This document shows positions 18,071-28,934 of a stretch of DNA of 64,000 bases, in pieces. The DNA comes from Paulinella micropora (lineage: Eukaryota; Cercozoa; Imbricatea; Euglyphida; Paulinellidae). Within the stretch, counting starts at the first letter, position 1, and every line of letters starts with the position of its first letter. The translations under genes were made by a program, and so were the position numbers. The stretch spans positions 1 to 64,000 of the forward strand of contig WBZZ01006266.1 of NCBI GenBank assembly GCA_019918135.1. Direction: 5' to 3'. The notes beneath the pieces were generated by a model. The model ran no database searches and was not told where the DNA came from. It worked only from the letters and a program-made list of their open reading frames with translations.

Positions 18071-19933
18071 ATGAGAGCACGCCATCTCTGGGAGCTGCTG
18101 ATGGGCGGTGCCGACCTAGAGTCGGGGGCCAGCCCCTCCCGCGAGCAAGCGCGCTGGCAGAAAAGAAAGCGCCATCACGACGACGAGAGCACTGCCATTG
18201 GCAGGACTAGACCGACCCCAAGTAAGAGCCAGAAGATGTCTCGATCTGATTTATTCCATTTAGGCGCCAATGAGCGCAGGCAAGCCGGGGCCTGGCTGAG
18301 CGCGTTGAGGTACCAGATCGAGCACGGCTTACAAGCCGTAGCGCTGGACGTGATGGCCCTTGACCGTCCTCACGTGCTCAAAACCCTGGCGAATGTTATG
18401 AAGAAGCACAAAGGCAAGTTTGATTTACAACTGCGCCTCGGCAAGGAAGAACTCTTTGAGGAAAAGAGCCGAGCCGTTTGCCAAAGCCTAGCATGGCTTG
18501 CCTATCCACTGGCGCGCAGCCTGGAGCTGCAAGGAGTGCGCGGGGGTTCTTACGAGCTGCCGCGCCATAGCGAAGGATGCCTGATTCTGGCTGACTGCCA
18601 AGAAGTCACCTTGATGCTTGGAGGCCCGCCCAAACAGCTGAGTCTGGTGGACTGCGTGGCTTGCACCACGGCTCTAAAACCAACCTTACCCTCAACGGGG
18701 TGGTCCGACGAAGTCAAAGACAGAGGGCTCAGGCTCGAATACACGCTAGAAACCCGTGATTTCAAACGTCGCAATCGGATCGGGCGCCGGCTGTGGGACA
18801 TAAGCGAATTGAATGTAGAAGACCTGGAAGTGGTCTTGGTTGGCTCAGGCCAGGACCTGAGCTGGCCCGGCTTGGATTTATCCTACTACAAATACCTTTC
18901 TGTTTACTCGCTTCGAATCCGCTACAACGGCGCTTGCGCCGACGGCGAACTAGCACGCCTCTTGGCAGAGGCAGGCCTGCCGCGGGACATAGGGCGTTTG
19001 GTGACAGAGTATGTCCCGTCGACCTGCATCGTGGGGAGCAAGCGGTTGCGTCGTAGCTTGTGGGGGGGCCGTACACCTAAAGTGCATTCAGGTGAGATGT
19101 GTGATGAGTATGATGAACGTAACAGCACAGTGGGCGCGTTAGAGTTGGAGGGGTTCGCTCTGGGGGCTGACGTGCCTAATGTGCTTAGTGATTTTCTGGA
19201 ACCTTTCACGGAGAAGAGGCTCCGATTGGTCAATTGCACACTTGCGCCGCCGACAAACGCGCTAGCTTGGGAAAAGGCTTTTCGAAAAACGACTGTCGGG
19301 CTAGAAGAACTTTCTTGGCATGGCTGCAAATTCGTCGACGATAGGTTTGTCGCTCTGATATTTAATGATGCTGATCTCCTGTCCGGCCGGCGGGACCTCA
19401 GCACGAGCCTAGAAAGCCTGGACCTCAGTGGCACGCGCGTCGAGTCCCTGCCTCCCAGGCTGCTGCCACTGCTCCCCAAGCTCCAGAGCCTACACCTACC
19501 TAGCCTCGACGTGCTGGACGCCTGCCTCCGCGCCGGGCCTGACTTGTCGGTCCTAGCGTGCCTGCAAGAGCTGCGAGTTGATCGGGCCTTGGATTGGAAA
19601 TCGCTGTCCAAGTACTTTGGTTTATTCAAGAATATGCGCTGGCTTGAACTAAACCTAACGAAAGACACTGAGCTTTGTGAGCCACGCCTATTGCAAGAGA
19701 TATGGAACGCCTGGCCTCGACTAACCCGCTGGTGCCTGCGCGACGACGCGGGCGGGGGCATGAACTTTCAATGCGCCCAAGCGCTGCACCGGCTGGGCGA
19801 GCTTGGGCGCGGCTCGGCTCGCGGCACACTCATCCTGGATCTGCGAGGCACCAGGCTAGACCTGGATCAGCTGGCACAGTTGCAGACGTGGGGCGGGACC
19901 ATTTGCTTGTTTGACCTACCCAGATCGGATTGA
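18071..19933 (+). CDS. LRR-family protein, best-preserved member (620 aa)
   Basis: A full frame of 620 codons from ATG 18071. Residues 31-38 form a basic, NLS-like cluster (KRKRHHDD). 65-200 are a conserved N-terminal domain with leucine-rich segments (LARSLELQGVRGGSYELP). 303-315 is PRDIGRLVTEYV, a pattern often seen in giant-virus proteins. 355-620 contain irregular leucine-rich repeats (SLESLDLSGTRVESLPPRLL; MRWLELNLTK). Related copies are at 5831, 35776 and 62481, with fragments at 35340 and 58862. No signal peptide or membrane segment. Presumably a protein-interaction protein of cytosol or nucleus. There is no F-box that I can identify with confidence. Its expression may be affected by the GA microsatellite just upstream. 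Confidence 0.85.
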   Translation: MRARHLWELLMGGADLESGASPSREQARWQKRKRHHDDESTAIGRTRPTPSKSQKMSRSDLFHLGANERRQAGAWLSALRYQIEHGLQAVALDVMALDRPHVLKTLANVMKKHKGKFDLQLRLGKEELFEEKSRAVCQSLAWLAYPLARSLELQGVRGGSYELPRHSEGCLILADCQEVTLMLGGPPKQLSLVDCVACTTALKPTLPSTGWSDEVKDRGLRLEYTLETRDFKRRNRIGRRLWDISELNVEDLEVVLVGSGQDLSWPGLDLSYYKYLSVYSLRIRYNGACADGELARLLAEAGLPRDIGRLVTEYVPSTCIVGSKRLRRSLWGGRTPKVHSGEMCDEYDERNSTVGALELEGFALGADVPNVLSDFLEPFTEKRLRLVNCTLAPPTNALAWEKAFRKTTVGLEELSWHGCKFVDDRFVALIFNDADLLSGRRDLSTSLESLDLSGTRVESLPPRLLPLLPKLQSLHLPSLDVLDACLRAGPDLSVLACLQELRVDRALDWKSLSKYFGLFKNMRWLELNLTKDTELCEPRLLQEIWNAWPRLTRWCLRDDAGGGMNFQCAQALHRLGELGRGSARGTLILDLRGTRLDLDQLAQLQTWGGTICLFDLPRSD

Positions 19934-22900
19934 TTGCTTGGGGGCTAGAAGAGCGCCAAGAAAGTGCGCAAGCGAGTACGCTAAATTAAAGCTTGACGGG
20001 GGGAGCTTTACGCTCAGCGCTGAGAACGGGGAGTGGGAGAGAAAAGTTAATTTTTTATAAATTAAAACTCGACAAAGTCTTAGACTAGACAAAGCTGGGT
20101 TGTGTCACAAGAAAAAGGGGGCGCTAGTTTTTTCCGGGGAAACACCCACTCAAAATTTGGCGGCAAATTTCTATTCTAGAAATGGGAAAGAGAAAAAGTC
20201 TCCCCTTCCCCTTTCTCTCCCCTTTCCCTGCTCTTTGAGCCCCCCGGGCTCAGGGGGGTCAAGTGAGAAAAAAGAAAAAAAGAGGGGGGGGGGGCACTCC
20301 CCCCTCCCCCTCCACAACCTGCCCCCTTGCCTCCCGACGACGACGGCGACGGCGCCCTGTCGGTGCCATGGATCGGCCACCGTGTGCAAGATCTGCGGAA
20401 ATATGAAAATATGAAACGAGGAAATTTTCTTTTTTGCCCGAGAACCAAAGAAACAGACTAGCAAGGGGAGGAGGCAGAGAAGGGGCAAGAGGAAAGGGGG
20501 CAGCAGACCCCGCCCTACTGTCGCACCTGCCCAGCACCGTTAACGTAAGAGAGGGGGGAGGGAGACGCCTCCTTCTCTGCTCATCTCCGTTCCCTTTCCC
20601 TACCCTGCCCCGACCCCTTTGACATTGCTGGTACAAGTTGCGCTTCAGCGTCTTAAAACTTTTGCCAAGGATTTTATTAAATTTTTCTTTGTACATTCTT
20701 AGCGTGCCCCTGCCCTCCCCCTTCCTTCTCTCTCTCTCTCTCATGGTCCTCAGTGCCAACTGTAAAACTTTGTCGAGCTTTAATTTAGCGTAATTACCAC
20801 ATTCTTGACACCCCCCCCTCTCTTTCTCCCTTGTCTTAGTTTTCAATGCTAAGATTAAAACTTTGTCAAGAATTTTTTTAATTATTTTTTTTGTAAATTC
20901 TTTGCGCGCCCCCGCCCTGCCTCCTCCCACTCCCACTCCCGATTCTCAGACGGAGGGACTAAAGACAATCCTTGTCCCCCCCAGTCCGACCCTGCGGCGG
21001 ATGGATGGACGGTGGTCAATGTACCAGGTGGACAGGGGCCTCACGACCCCCAACGGCGTCCTGTCCATGTCATGGCTCGGCCACAGGGCGCAAGGCCAAA
21101 AAAATATGAAAAATATGAAAAGAGGAAAAAGATCTTTTTTTGCCCAACAACCAAAGAAGTAGACGGGGCAAGAGGAAGGGGGAAGGCAAAGGGGAGGGAG
21201 AAAGAGGAAGGGGAGAGAGGAAGGGGAGGGAGTGCTCCTTTTCCCCCCCGTCCCCCCCTCTTCCCCTGTCCCTGCTACTCTCCCTCCCCTCCCCTCGTCC
21301 ATTTTTTTTGCGTGCAAACGTATCTCAATTTTTTTTTCCACTTTTCATATCTTTCCTATTTTGTTCATCTTGCGCATCGTGCTCCAGCACGACCCTGCAG
21401 CAGGCTAGATGGGCAGTGGCCAATGTACCAGGTGGACAAGGGCCTTCATGACCCCCGACGGCGTCCTGTCCGTGCCATGGCTCGGCCGCCGTGTGCAAGG
21501 TCAGAAAAGTATGAAAAATATGAAAAGAGGAAAAAAAAGATTTTGCCCGACAACCAAAGAAACAGATGGGGAGCGGAGGAAGGGGAAGGGGGGGAGGTGG
21601 TGCCCTTCTCCATGGCCCCCCCCCCCCCCCTCTCTCGTTTAAATTCGTCTTGTGCCTCCCCTCCCCTCTACTCCCCCCTGAGCCCGGGGCTCAAAGAGCA
21701 AGAGGCATAAGTAAACAAAACTAGCAAGATGCCACTGAGCTCATGCCGGGGCGCCCCTCCCCCTTTTTCTGTATCCAAAGATCCAATTTGCCCCTTCTCC
21801 TTCCTTTGAGCTCAGGGGGGGCTCAAGGAGTAGGGGAATGGGGAAGGAAAGGGGAGGGGAAGGGCGCAGAAGCTAAAAAAAATACATACATGCAACGCTT
21901 CCACTAGTCCCCCCCTCTTCCCCTCTCCCTTGTCGAGACTTTTTTAATTACATTTTTTTTGTACATTCTTGGCGCGCCCCTTCCCCCCCTTTCCTCTCCC
22001 GTTCCCCGTTTTCAGACGGGGGTGGGAGGGGCAAGGGCACATCGTGCTTTCCCCTCTCTTAGTTTTCAGTGTCAAGTGTAAGACTTTGTCGAGTTTTAGT
22101 AATAAAAAAACCTGCAAATTCCTGGCGCCCCCCCCCCCTCTCCCCCTTCCCTCTCTCGCTCCCGATTATCAGAAGGGGGGGGGGGGGGGGGGCTATTACA
22201 ATCCGAGCTTCCCCCATCCCCCCCCCCCCCCCGTTCTCTCCCCTTCGTCCCTTGTTTGCGTGTGCAAACACATTCCACACAAAAAAATTCAACTTTTCAT
22301 ATTTTTGTTATTTTTTTACATCTTGCGCACCGTGCTCCAGCACGACCATACGGCGGATGGATGGACGGGGGGCAATGTACCTGGTAGACAAGCGCTCACA
22401 ACCCCGACGGCGCCCTTTCCGTGCCGGCTCGGCCACCGTGCGCAAGGTAGGAAAAATATGAATAGAGGAACAAAAAGTTTTTTTGCCCGACAACCAAAGA
22501 AACAGACGGGGGGCGGAAGAAGGGGAAGGGGAGGGGGGAAGACAAAGGGAGGGAAGAAGAGGAAGGGGAGGAACTTCAAGGGGAGTGCTCCCCCCCCCCC
22601 CCCCTGTTTCCCCCTCTTCCCCTTGCCTCCTGCTAACCCCCCCTTCTTCGTCCCTTGTTTGCGCGTGCAAACGCATTCCAATTTTTTTTTTCCACTTTTC
22701 ATAATTTTCCTATTTTTTACATCTTGCGCACCGTGCTCCAGCACGACCCCTGCGGGGGATGTGTGGACGGTGGTCAATGTACCAGGTGGACATGGGACTC
22801 ACGGCCCCCGACGGTGCCCTGTCTGTGCCCCATGGGAGAAGCAAGCACGAATTGTCTTTGTCTATCCCCCCCCCCCCCCGTCTGAAAACAGGGGGCGGGA

Positions 22901-23110
22901 GAGGGAAGAAGTAAGGGATGGGGGGGAGCACGGATTGTCTTAGTCCCCCGTCTGAGAATCGGAAGCGGGGGAGAGAAGGCGGAAGCGGGAGCGAAAAGGG
23001 GAAGGGGGGGGGGGCGGGCCTGATCTTGCAGGGAAGAAGTGCCCCCCTCCCCCGCCTCTTCCCTATCCCTCTCTTAGTTCTCAGTGCCAAGTGTAAGACC
23101 GTCGAGCTTT
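19934..23110. repeat. Repeat desert: MITE-like elements, intergenic units and homopolymers
   Basis: 19934-20000 is the conserved LRR 3' flank. After it come a GAGCCCCC hairpin near 20236-20262, and CTTTTCATATTT-type elements (20334-20420, 20990-21130, 21345-21530, 22290-22470, 22690-22830) whose arms pair CTTGCGCACGGTG with CACGGTGCGCAAG. Intergenic units lie at 20745-20810, 20840-20910, 22050-22130 and 23075-23135. I see no gene. The many overlapping frames encode shifted readings of the same repeats. Confidence 0.7.
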
Positions 23111-23129
23111 AATGAAAAAATTATTTTTT

Positions 23130-23240
23130 ACACTTTTTGAACTAAGTCATCAAGTTGAGAGAGACTTTCGCCCCCGTCATTTCGACCAACGGAACCAGCA
23201 GATGCGTTCGCAGCTGCCTCCGGGGGCAACTCCTGCGTCC
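23130..23240 (-). pseudogene. Decayed 3' end of the F-box/LRR-like gene family
   Basis: On the minus strand this aligns with the last ~35 codons of the 15316-17621 gene (GCATCTGCTGGTTCCGTTGG; GTCGAAATGAC). Frame is maintained for only part of it. Confidence 0.5.
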
Positions 23241-23484
23241 CTTTTTGTTGACAATGTGATGAGTGGAAGCGGGGATATTTATATGTCAAACAAAAAAAGA
23301 AGGAGAGAGAGAGAAAGAGAGAGAGTCCAGTGGAAATGTCAACAAAAACCGAGCAAGCGCGATGTGGCAAACGCGGCAAAAAAAAGATAACCTCGTCCGG
23401 AAAAACCGGGTAGCAATTTTATATATATATATATTCTTCTTTGTACCCGTTCCATCTCCTCCGCCTTTCTCCTAGCCACTGCAA

Positions 23485-23842
23485 ATGTCGCTGCGGGTGA
23501 ATGAGAGCTGTGTGATTTGTGCATGCCTTAGGGCGGAAGCTTCTTCTGTGATAAAAAGCGGCGCCCAAGAAGCCAAGGAAGACGTGAGCAGATTCGGAAT
23601 CTTGTCATATGACCGGGAGTCTTTTAAAGGCAAAAGCACTCTCAAGGATATTAGGAGCTATTAGATGTATTGAAAGAAGTAAAGACAATCATCACAAATT
23701 TGGATCTCATCGGATGCGAAAGTCTCACCGACGAGGGTGTCGAATACCTGTCTGATTCTTTTTTTATTAAAAAAAAACAAAAGAAAAAACATGCAAAAAC
23801 TTAGCCAGCTTAGCTACCTCAATGTCGGAAAGGCTGGCTGAG
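23485..23842 (+). pseudogene. LRR protein remnant
   Basis: ATG 23485 opens MSLRVNESCVICACLRAEAS and runs to a TAG near 23663. The neighbouring frame immediately continues with a classic LRR (IITNLDLIGCESLTDEGVEY) to about 23757. An AT-rich simple-sequence patch follows, then a last LRR-like piece (LSQLSYLNVGKAG) ending with TGA at about 23842. At least one frameshift and a possible insertion of T/A sequence. The last piece is duplicated at 28560-28620. Confidence 0.6.
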
Positions 23843-23998
23843 TAACTGAGAGTGAATCTTGGCCTAATGAGCAGAGGAGGTTGGCTTGTCATCGCCTTTG
23901 AGGCGCGAGGCCAACGCCTTCTTGCAAGCCCCGACGAGAAGAGCTCTGTCTTCTTCGTAATACACGTTCACAAATCGCATGGCCCCACTCACCAGACG

Positions 23999-24890
23999 CT
24001 ACACACGCATCGGGTTTTGACCATTGTGCTGCGCACGATAGTTGGACGCCGCAATTTTGCCAGCACTAAGCAAAAGATTGGATAGTTCTTTACCCCGCGG
24101 CTTGGGTGCCGGTGCCTGCTGCAATAAAACCTCGGTCAACGCCACCTCCACCTTAAGGGGCGCAGCCGGCGGCAGAGTTCCGACACGCGTCGTCACCAGA
24201 GCGCCTTCCGGCTGAGCCGGCTCTGTGGCATTCAGAGCGCCTTCCGGCTGGGCTGGCTCTGCGGCGTTCAGAGCGCCTTCCGGCTGGGCCAGCTCTGCGG
24301 TGTTCGTGCCTGCGTTCTCGGCGGTCGCGTCGCTGGGCGCGGGCAGCGCAAGCATCTGTGATGGAGCCAGTACTTGGCTGAACTTCGCAGTCGCTCCTGC
24401 ACGTTGGATCAGCTCTAGAGCCCGCCGTGCATTATTCCGGCTCTCGTCGGCCCAAAACACGAAGTCGCGATCGTTGAGGACAGCCCCTGTATCCTGCAGA
24501 GCTTGCTTGTACAAGCGAGGGTTGTTTGGCACACGTCAAAAACCGCCTGTTGATTAGCTTCAATGCTCTGACACGTGATCTGTAGTCGCTTAGATTCTGT
24601 CTCCCAGTTTGCCTCTAATTGTTTCCGCTCTGCTTCAAGCATAGCAATCTCTTCTTCACATACGCTGCGTCGGGCGATAGCTACCCTACGCTTCGCCTCT
24701 AGATATTCACATTCTATGGTCATTGCAGCCAGCTCCATGCATCCACGCTTGGCCGGTGGCTCCTCCTTTGAAATACACTGCTGTGGCGGCGAGCCCTCGG
24801 CTACAGCCTGACCGGCCCCCTCGTATCCTTGCTGCGAGGGAGCCTTCTGCAACGACAGCGCGGGTTCCGGAGCTGAGTTGGAGTAGTCCT
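23999..24890 (-). pseudogene. Coiled-coil protein with 12-residue tandem repeats; frameshifted, start lost
   Basis: Paralogue of the intact gene at 30596-31243. The N-terminal frame is open from just after a TAG at about 24890 with no ATG, through a coiled coil (EAKRRVAIARRSVCEEEI; MLEAERKQLEANWETESK). After IEANQQAVFDVCQ near 24535 the coding signal moves to another frame (DESRNNARRALELIQRAG), ending at the TAG at 23999. The C-terminal part has three tandem 36-bp repeats (24199-24306) encoding EPAQPEGALNAA-like units that the intact paralogue lacks. No family known. The 3' end converges on the LRR remnant at 23485. Confidence 0.65.
24199..24306 (-). repeat. Three 36-bp tandem repeats in coding sequence
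   Basis: Three in-frame copies of GAGCGCCTTCCGGCTGRGCY... coding for a Pro/Glu/Ala-rich 12-mer on the minus strand. Recent unequal exchange or slippage. Confidence 0.85.
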
Positions 24891-24894
24891 ACTA

Positions 24895-25140
24895 TCTCTC
24901 CCATCCCCAGCTACAATGTAACAGCTAACGCCTCCGCGAAAGGACAGGGACAGCAAGCGTTACTTAAGAGTGAGCCCCGACTAAAAGCCTGGAAGCTGAT
25001 TAGAAGGTTTTGTTCCGAGCAGAAGAGTTCCTGACCTGCAATCGCTCCAAAGTAAGAAACAAATAAACGTTTTCTTTAATAAAACCTTGGCTCACTTACA
25101 TTCTGGGCGAAAGCGCTCAACAGAGAACTAAAGCAATTTG
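24895..25140. other. Intergenic stretch, no gene recognised
   Basis: Mixed composition without homopolymers. Short frames only (for example KLIRRFCSEQKSS near 25000-25033). May be the upstream region of the gene at 23999-24890 plus a scrap of another gene. Confidence 0.35.
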
Positions 25141-28100
25141 TGCTTTTTCATCGCCTGCTCCTTCCCACTGCCTCTTTCCTTTAGATTTGTCTTGCGCCTC
25201 TTCTCCCCTTCTATTTATCCTGCTCCCTGAGCCCCCCCTAGGCTCAGGGGAGATGGAGGTTGGCAAAAGGTATTTTTTGGACACGGAGAGAGTGGGCGCC
25301 CCCCCCTTTTCCCTTCTCCCTTGTCGAGACCTCCCCCTCCCCTCCATCTCTCGGGCCCGACCTTGCAGGGAAGGGGCGCCTTCCCCTCCCTGCCCCTTCC
25401 CTCTCTTACTCTCCACGTTCTCAGACGGGGGGGCGGCGGAAAGGCAAATCGTGCTTCCCCCTCCCCTACCTCTTGCCGCTCCCTTTCCTAGTCCTCAGTG
25501 TCAAGTGTAAGACTTTGTCGAGCTTTAATTCAGCGTCAGTGTAATCTTTTTTGCACTTTCTTGGCGCCCCCCCCCCCCCCTCTCCCCCTTGCCTTTCACA
25601 CTTCTTGTTTCAGACGGGAGGACTAAGACAATTCTTGCTCTCTCCCTCCCCTGCCTCTTCCCTATCCCTCTCTTGGTTCTCAGTGCCAAGATTAAAACTT
25701 TGTCAGGGATTTTTTATTAATTTTTTTTGTACACCGGCAAAGCGCTCCCCCTTTCCCCTCGCCCCTTCCTCCTTCCCACCTCTAACCCACTGGCGCGGGC
25801 TGGAAGGCCTGTGCGGGGAGCAAAAATAAGTAAACTTTTTTTTTGGGAGCCCACAGGGGGGGGGGGGGGCGCCCCCCCTCCCTCTTTTTTTTCTTTTCTG
25901 TCTCTGAGCCCCCTGAGCCCGGGGGGCTCAAAGAACAGGGGAAGGGCAAGGGGGGAGGGAGAGCGCGCAGAAGCTACAAAAAAAAATGAAACGCCTCAAC
26001 TAAGCCCCCCAATGCCGGGCGCCCCCCCCCCCCCCCCGCCCCCTTCTCCCTTGTCGAGACGTTTTAAAGTGCATTTCTTTTTGGTACTTTCTTGATAGCG
26101 CAAAATATGGCGGCTTGGCGGCCTGTGCATATGATATGGCCGAAAAAGGTAGCGTCTCCATGCTTTTCTGGCAGTACTGCCTTTTTCGGCCATGTCATTC
26201 CAAGCGCAAACATACGCAAATTTGGCGACAAATTTTATACAAAAAAAGAAGAGAGAAAGAGAAAGAGAAAAATCCTCTTGCCAAAAAAAGGGGGGGAGGG
26301 GAACGGAGGCAAGAGGGAAGAGAAAGGGAAGAGGGAGGGGAGAGAGAGGGAAGAGGGAGGAAAACCCTCCCCTTCCCCCCTTTCGTTTGTTTAAAGGGGA
26401 AGAGAGAGAGGGCGCCCTCCTTCTCTTCCCCTTCCCCCTTTTTCCCCGCTCCCCTTTTTCTCCCCCTCCCCCTTCTCTCCCCCCTCCCCCTTATCTTCCC
26501 GCTCCCTCCGAAGGGGAAGGGGTATTAAAACTTGTCATTTGCGCAACAAAAATTTTTTGGCGCAAAGTTTTGCACGACTGTATGATACGACCGGAAAAGG
26601 CAGTGCTCCGGGTTTTCCGGTAGAGCTGCCTTTTTATTAGCTATATCACTCCCAAAATTTGACCATATCGGCCCCCCCCTTTTCCCTTCTCCGTTGTCGA
26701 GACTTTTTAAAGTAATTTCCTGGCTTCCCCTGCCTCTTCCCTCTCCCTCTCCTAGTTCTCAGTACCAATGGTAAGGCTTTGTCGAGCTTTAACAATAAGA
26801 TTTATCACTTTCTTGGCGCGCCCCCCCCCTTCCCCCTCCCTGCCCCTTTACTCTTCCGCTCCGCTTTCTGGTTAACTAGAATTTAATATAACTTTTGCAA
26901 ATTTTTGGCGCCCCTTTTTTTCGCGCAGGGACAGATCGTGCTTCCCCCGTTCTCAGATGGGAGGCAAAGACAGATCGTGCTTTCCACCTCCCCTGCCTCT
27001 TCCTTCTCCCTCTCCTAGTTCTCAGTGTCAAGTGTATGATCCCTCTCCCTCTCTTAGTTCCCAGTGCCAAGATTAAAGCTTTGTCAGGGATTTTTATTTG
27101 TTATATTCTTAGCGCGCCCCTGCCCTTTCCCTTCCCTCTCCCTCTCGTAGCTTTCAATGCCAATTGTAAGACTTTGTCGAGATTTAATAAAAAAAAATTA
27201 CACGTTCTTGCTGCGCCCCCCCCCCCCCCCCCCCCCCTTTACTCTCCCGCTCCCCATTCTCAGATGGGAGGCAGGGACAGATCGTGCTTTCCCCTCCCCT
27301 GCCCTTTCCCTTTCCCTCTCCTAGTTCTCAGTACCAAGTGTAAGACTTTGTCGAGTTTATTTAGAATTTTTTTTTGCACTTTCTCGGCCCCCACTCCCAT
27401 GCTTCTTCCCTCTTCCTCCTAGTTTTCATTGCCAAGTGTAGGACCGTTGAGCTTTTATAAAAATTTTGCACTTTCTTGGCGCCCCGCTCTTCCTGCTCCT
27501 TTCCTCTCAATCTCTTACTTATCAGTGCCAAGTGTAAGATCGTCGAGCTTTAATAAAAAAAGTTCGCACATTCTTGGCGCGCCCTCCCTCCCCCTCCCCC
27601 TTTCCTCTCCTGCTCCCTGTTTTCAGACGTGGGGGCGCCCCCCTTCTTTTTGGCGCCCTCTCTTTTTAATTTGTCTTGTGCCTCCCCTTCCCTCTACTCC
27701 CCCTCCCCTGCCCCTTCCCTCTCCCTCTCTCAGTTCTCAGTGGCAAGTGTACGACTTTGTCGAGCTTTAATAAAAAAATTTGCACATGCTTGGCGCCCCC
27801 CCTGCCTCTTCCCTCTCCCACCCTAGTTTTCGGTGCCAAGTGTAAGGCAGTCGAGTTTTAATAAAAAAATTTCGTTTTGTACTTTCTTGACGCGCCCTCC
27901 TCCCTCTCCCGCTCATCCCCGTTCTCAGATGGGAGCAAAGACAGATCGTGCTTGTCCCTTCCCCTGCCCCTTTGCTCTCCCGTTCCCTGTTCTTAGACAG
28001 GGCGCCCCCTTCTCCCAGGGTGCCCCCTCGCCCTCTCTTTTTAAGTTGTCTTGTGCCTCCCCTCCCCCTTGAGCACAAGGGGCTCAAAAAGCAAAAGGGA

Positions 28101-28310
28101 AAGGGAAGGGAAAGGCTCAGAAGTTACAAAAAAATTTCTGCGCCCCCCTCCCCCTGCCCCTTCCCTCTCCCGCTCTCGAGTCTCGGACGGGGGACTAAGA
28201 CAATTCGTGCTCCTCCCTCTCCCGCTTCCTCCTCCTCCCTCTCCTCATTCTCAGTGTCAAGTGTAAGACTTTGTCAAACTTAAAAAAAAGCTTTACAAAC
28301 TCTTGACGCG
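25140..28310. repeat. Dense array of intergenic units with hairpins and MITE
   Basis: At least ten same-orientation copies of the unit whose core is CAGTGCCAAGTGTAAGACTT, TGTCGAGCTTTAATAAAA and a terminal TTTCTTGGCGCGCCCC: near 25490-25570, 25675-25740, 26755-26825, 27045-27110, 27150-27215, 27325-27395, 27430-27485, 27515-27580, 27735-27800, 27830-27895 and 28245-28315. GAGCCCCC hairpins lie near 25230 and 25905-25932, the GCCGAAAAAGG palindromic element at 26128-26240, and a TTTGGCGC element at 26525-26650. No gene seen. Confidence 0.75.
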
Positions 28311-28319
28311 CCCCTGCCC

Positions 28320-28555
28320 TCCCAAACGAAACACTAGTCACGTGTTCGAGAAAGGTAGGAGAGAGCGCGTCGGCAGGCGTGTTGCTTTAATAATTGTATT
28401 ATTTCATCCCCACAACCCTCGCCAAAATTACGAAACAAACAGGGGGGGGGGGGAGGGGCTGGGGGAGGGCAGAAAGGGAAGAAAAGTCAAGGTCCTCGCT
28501 CTACACTCAATTCTTGCCTCTCAATTGTTCGCGTCTTGGATCCTTTTTTAATTAC
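28320..28555. other. No gene recognised
   Basis: Mixed sequence with a G12 tract near 28441. A short frame on the plus strand (MTRPCPPKRNTSHVFEKG) has no support. Confidence 0.3.
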
Positions 28556-28745
28556 AAAAAATAAGCAAAAACTTATCCAACTTAGCTACCTCAATGTTGG
28601 AAAGGCTGGCTGAATAACAAAGAGTCAATCTTGGCCTAGACAGCAGGGGAGGTGGGCTTGTCATCGCCTTTGGGGCGCGAGGCCAGCATTAACCAAAATA
28701 TTGGATAGCTCTTTACCCCGCGGCTTGGGTGTCGGCGCCTGCAAT
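28556..28745. repeat. Duplicated convergent gene ends (copy of 23790-24120 with deletion)
   Basis: CTTAGCTACCTCAATGTTGG...GAATAACAAAGAGTCAATCT, then GGATAGCTCTTTACCCCGCG, match 23805-23900 and 24070-24115, with about 120 bp missing between. It therefore holds the tail of an LRR gene (plus) and the tail of the coiled-coil gene (minus). Confidence 0.7.
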
Positions 28746-28934
28746 ATAGGGGAGGGGGGGGGGGCGCCGCCCCCCGCCCCCCCCCTTGGGCACTTTGCCC
28801 CCCTCCTGCCTGCTCGAAAAGAAAAAGCTTTGTTGGCGCGCTTTTTTCGCGCGGGGGGTACGTTTGTACTTTTATTCTAGTTTGCGATACGGTCGGGGTT
28901 TGACACTCCCAAGATATCAATTCAATCCGACGTT
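28746..28934. other. G/C tracts, then intergenic region downstream of HNH gene
   Basis: G and C tracts at 28752-28800, then mixed sequence with CGCGCTTTTTTCGCGCG hairpin near 28837-28855. No gene seen. Confidence 0.4.

Noticed and set aside
20946..22943. Several 100-300 codon ORFs around 21-23 kb
   Set aside because: All are translations of MITE-like elements and homopolymers; the same peptide strings appear in other frames and on the opposite strand at other copies.
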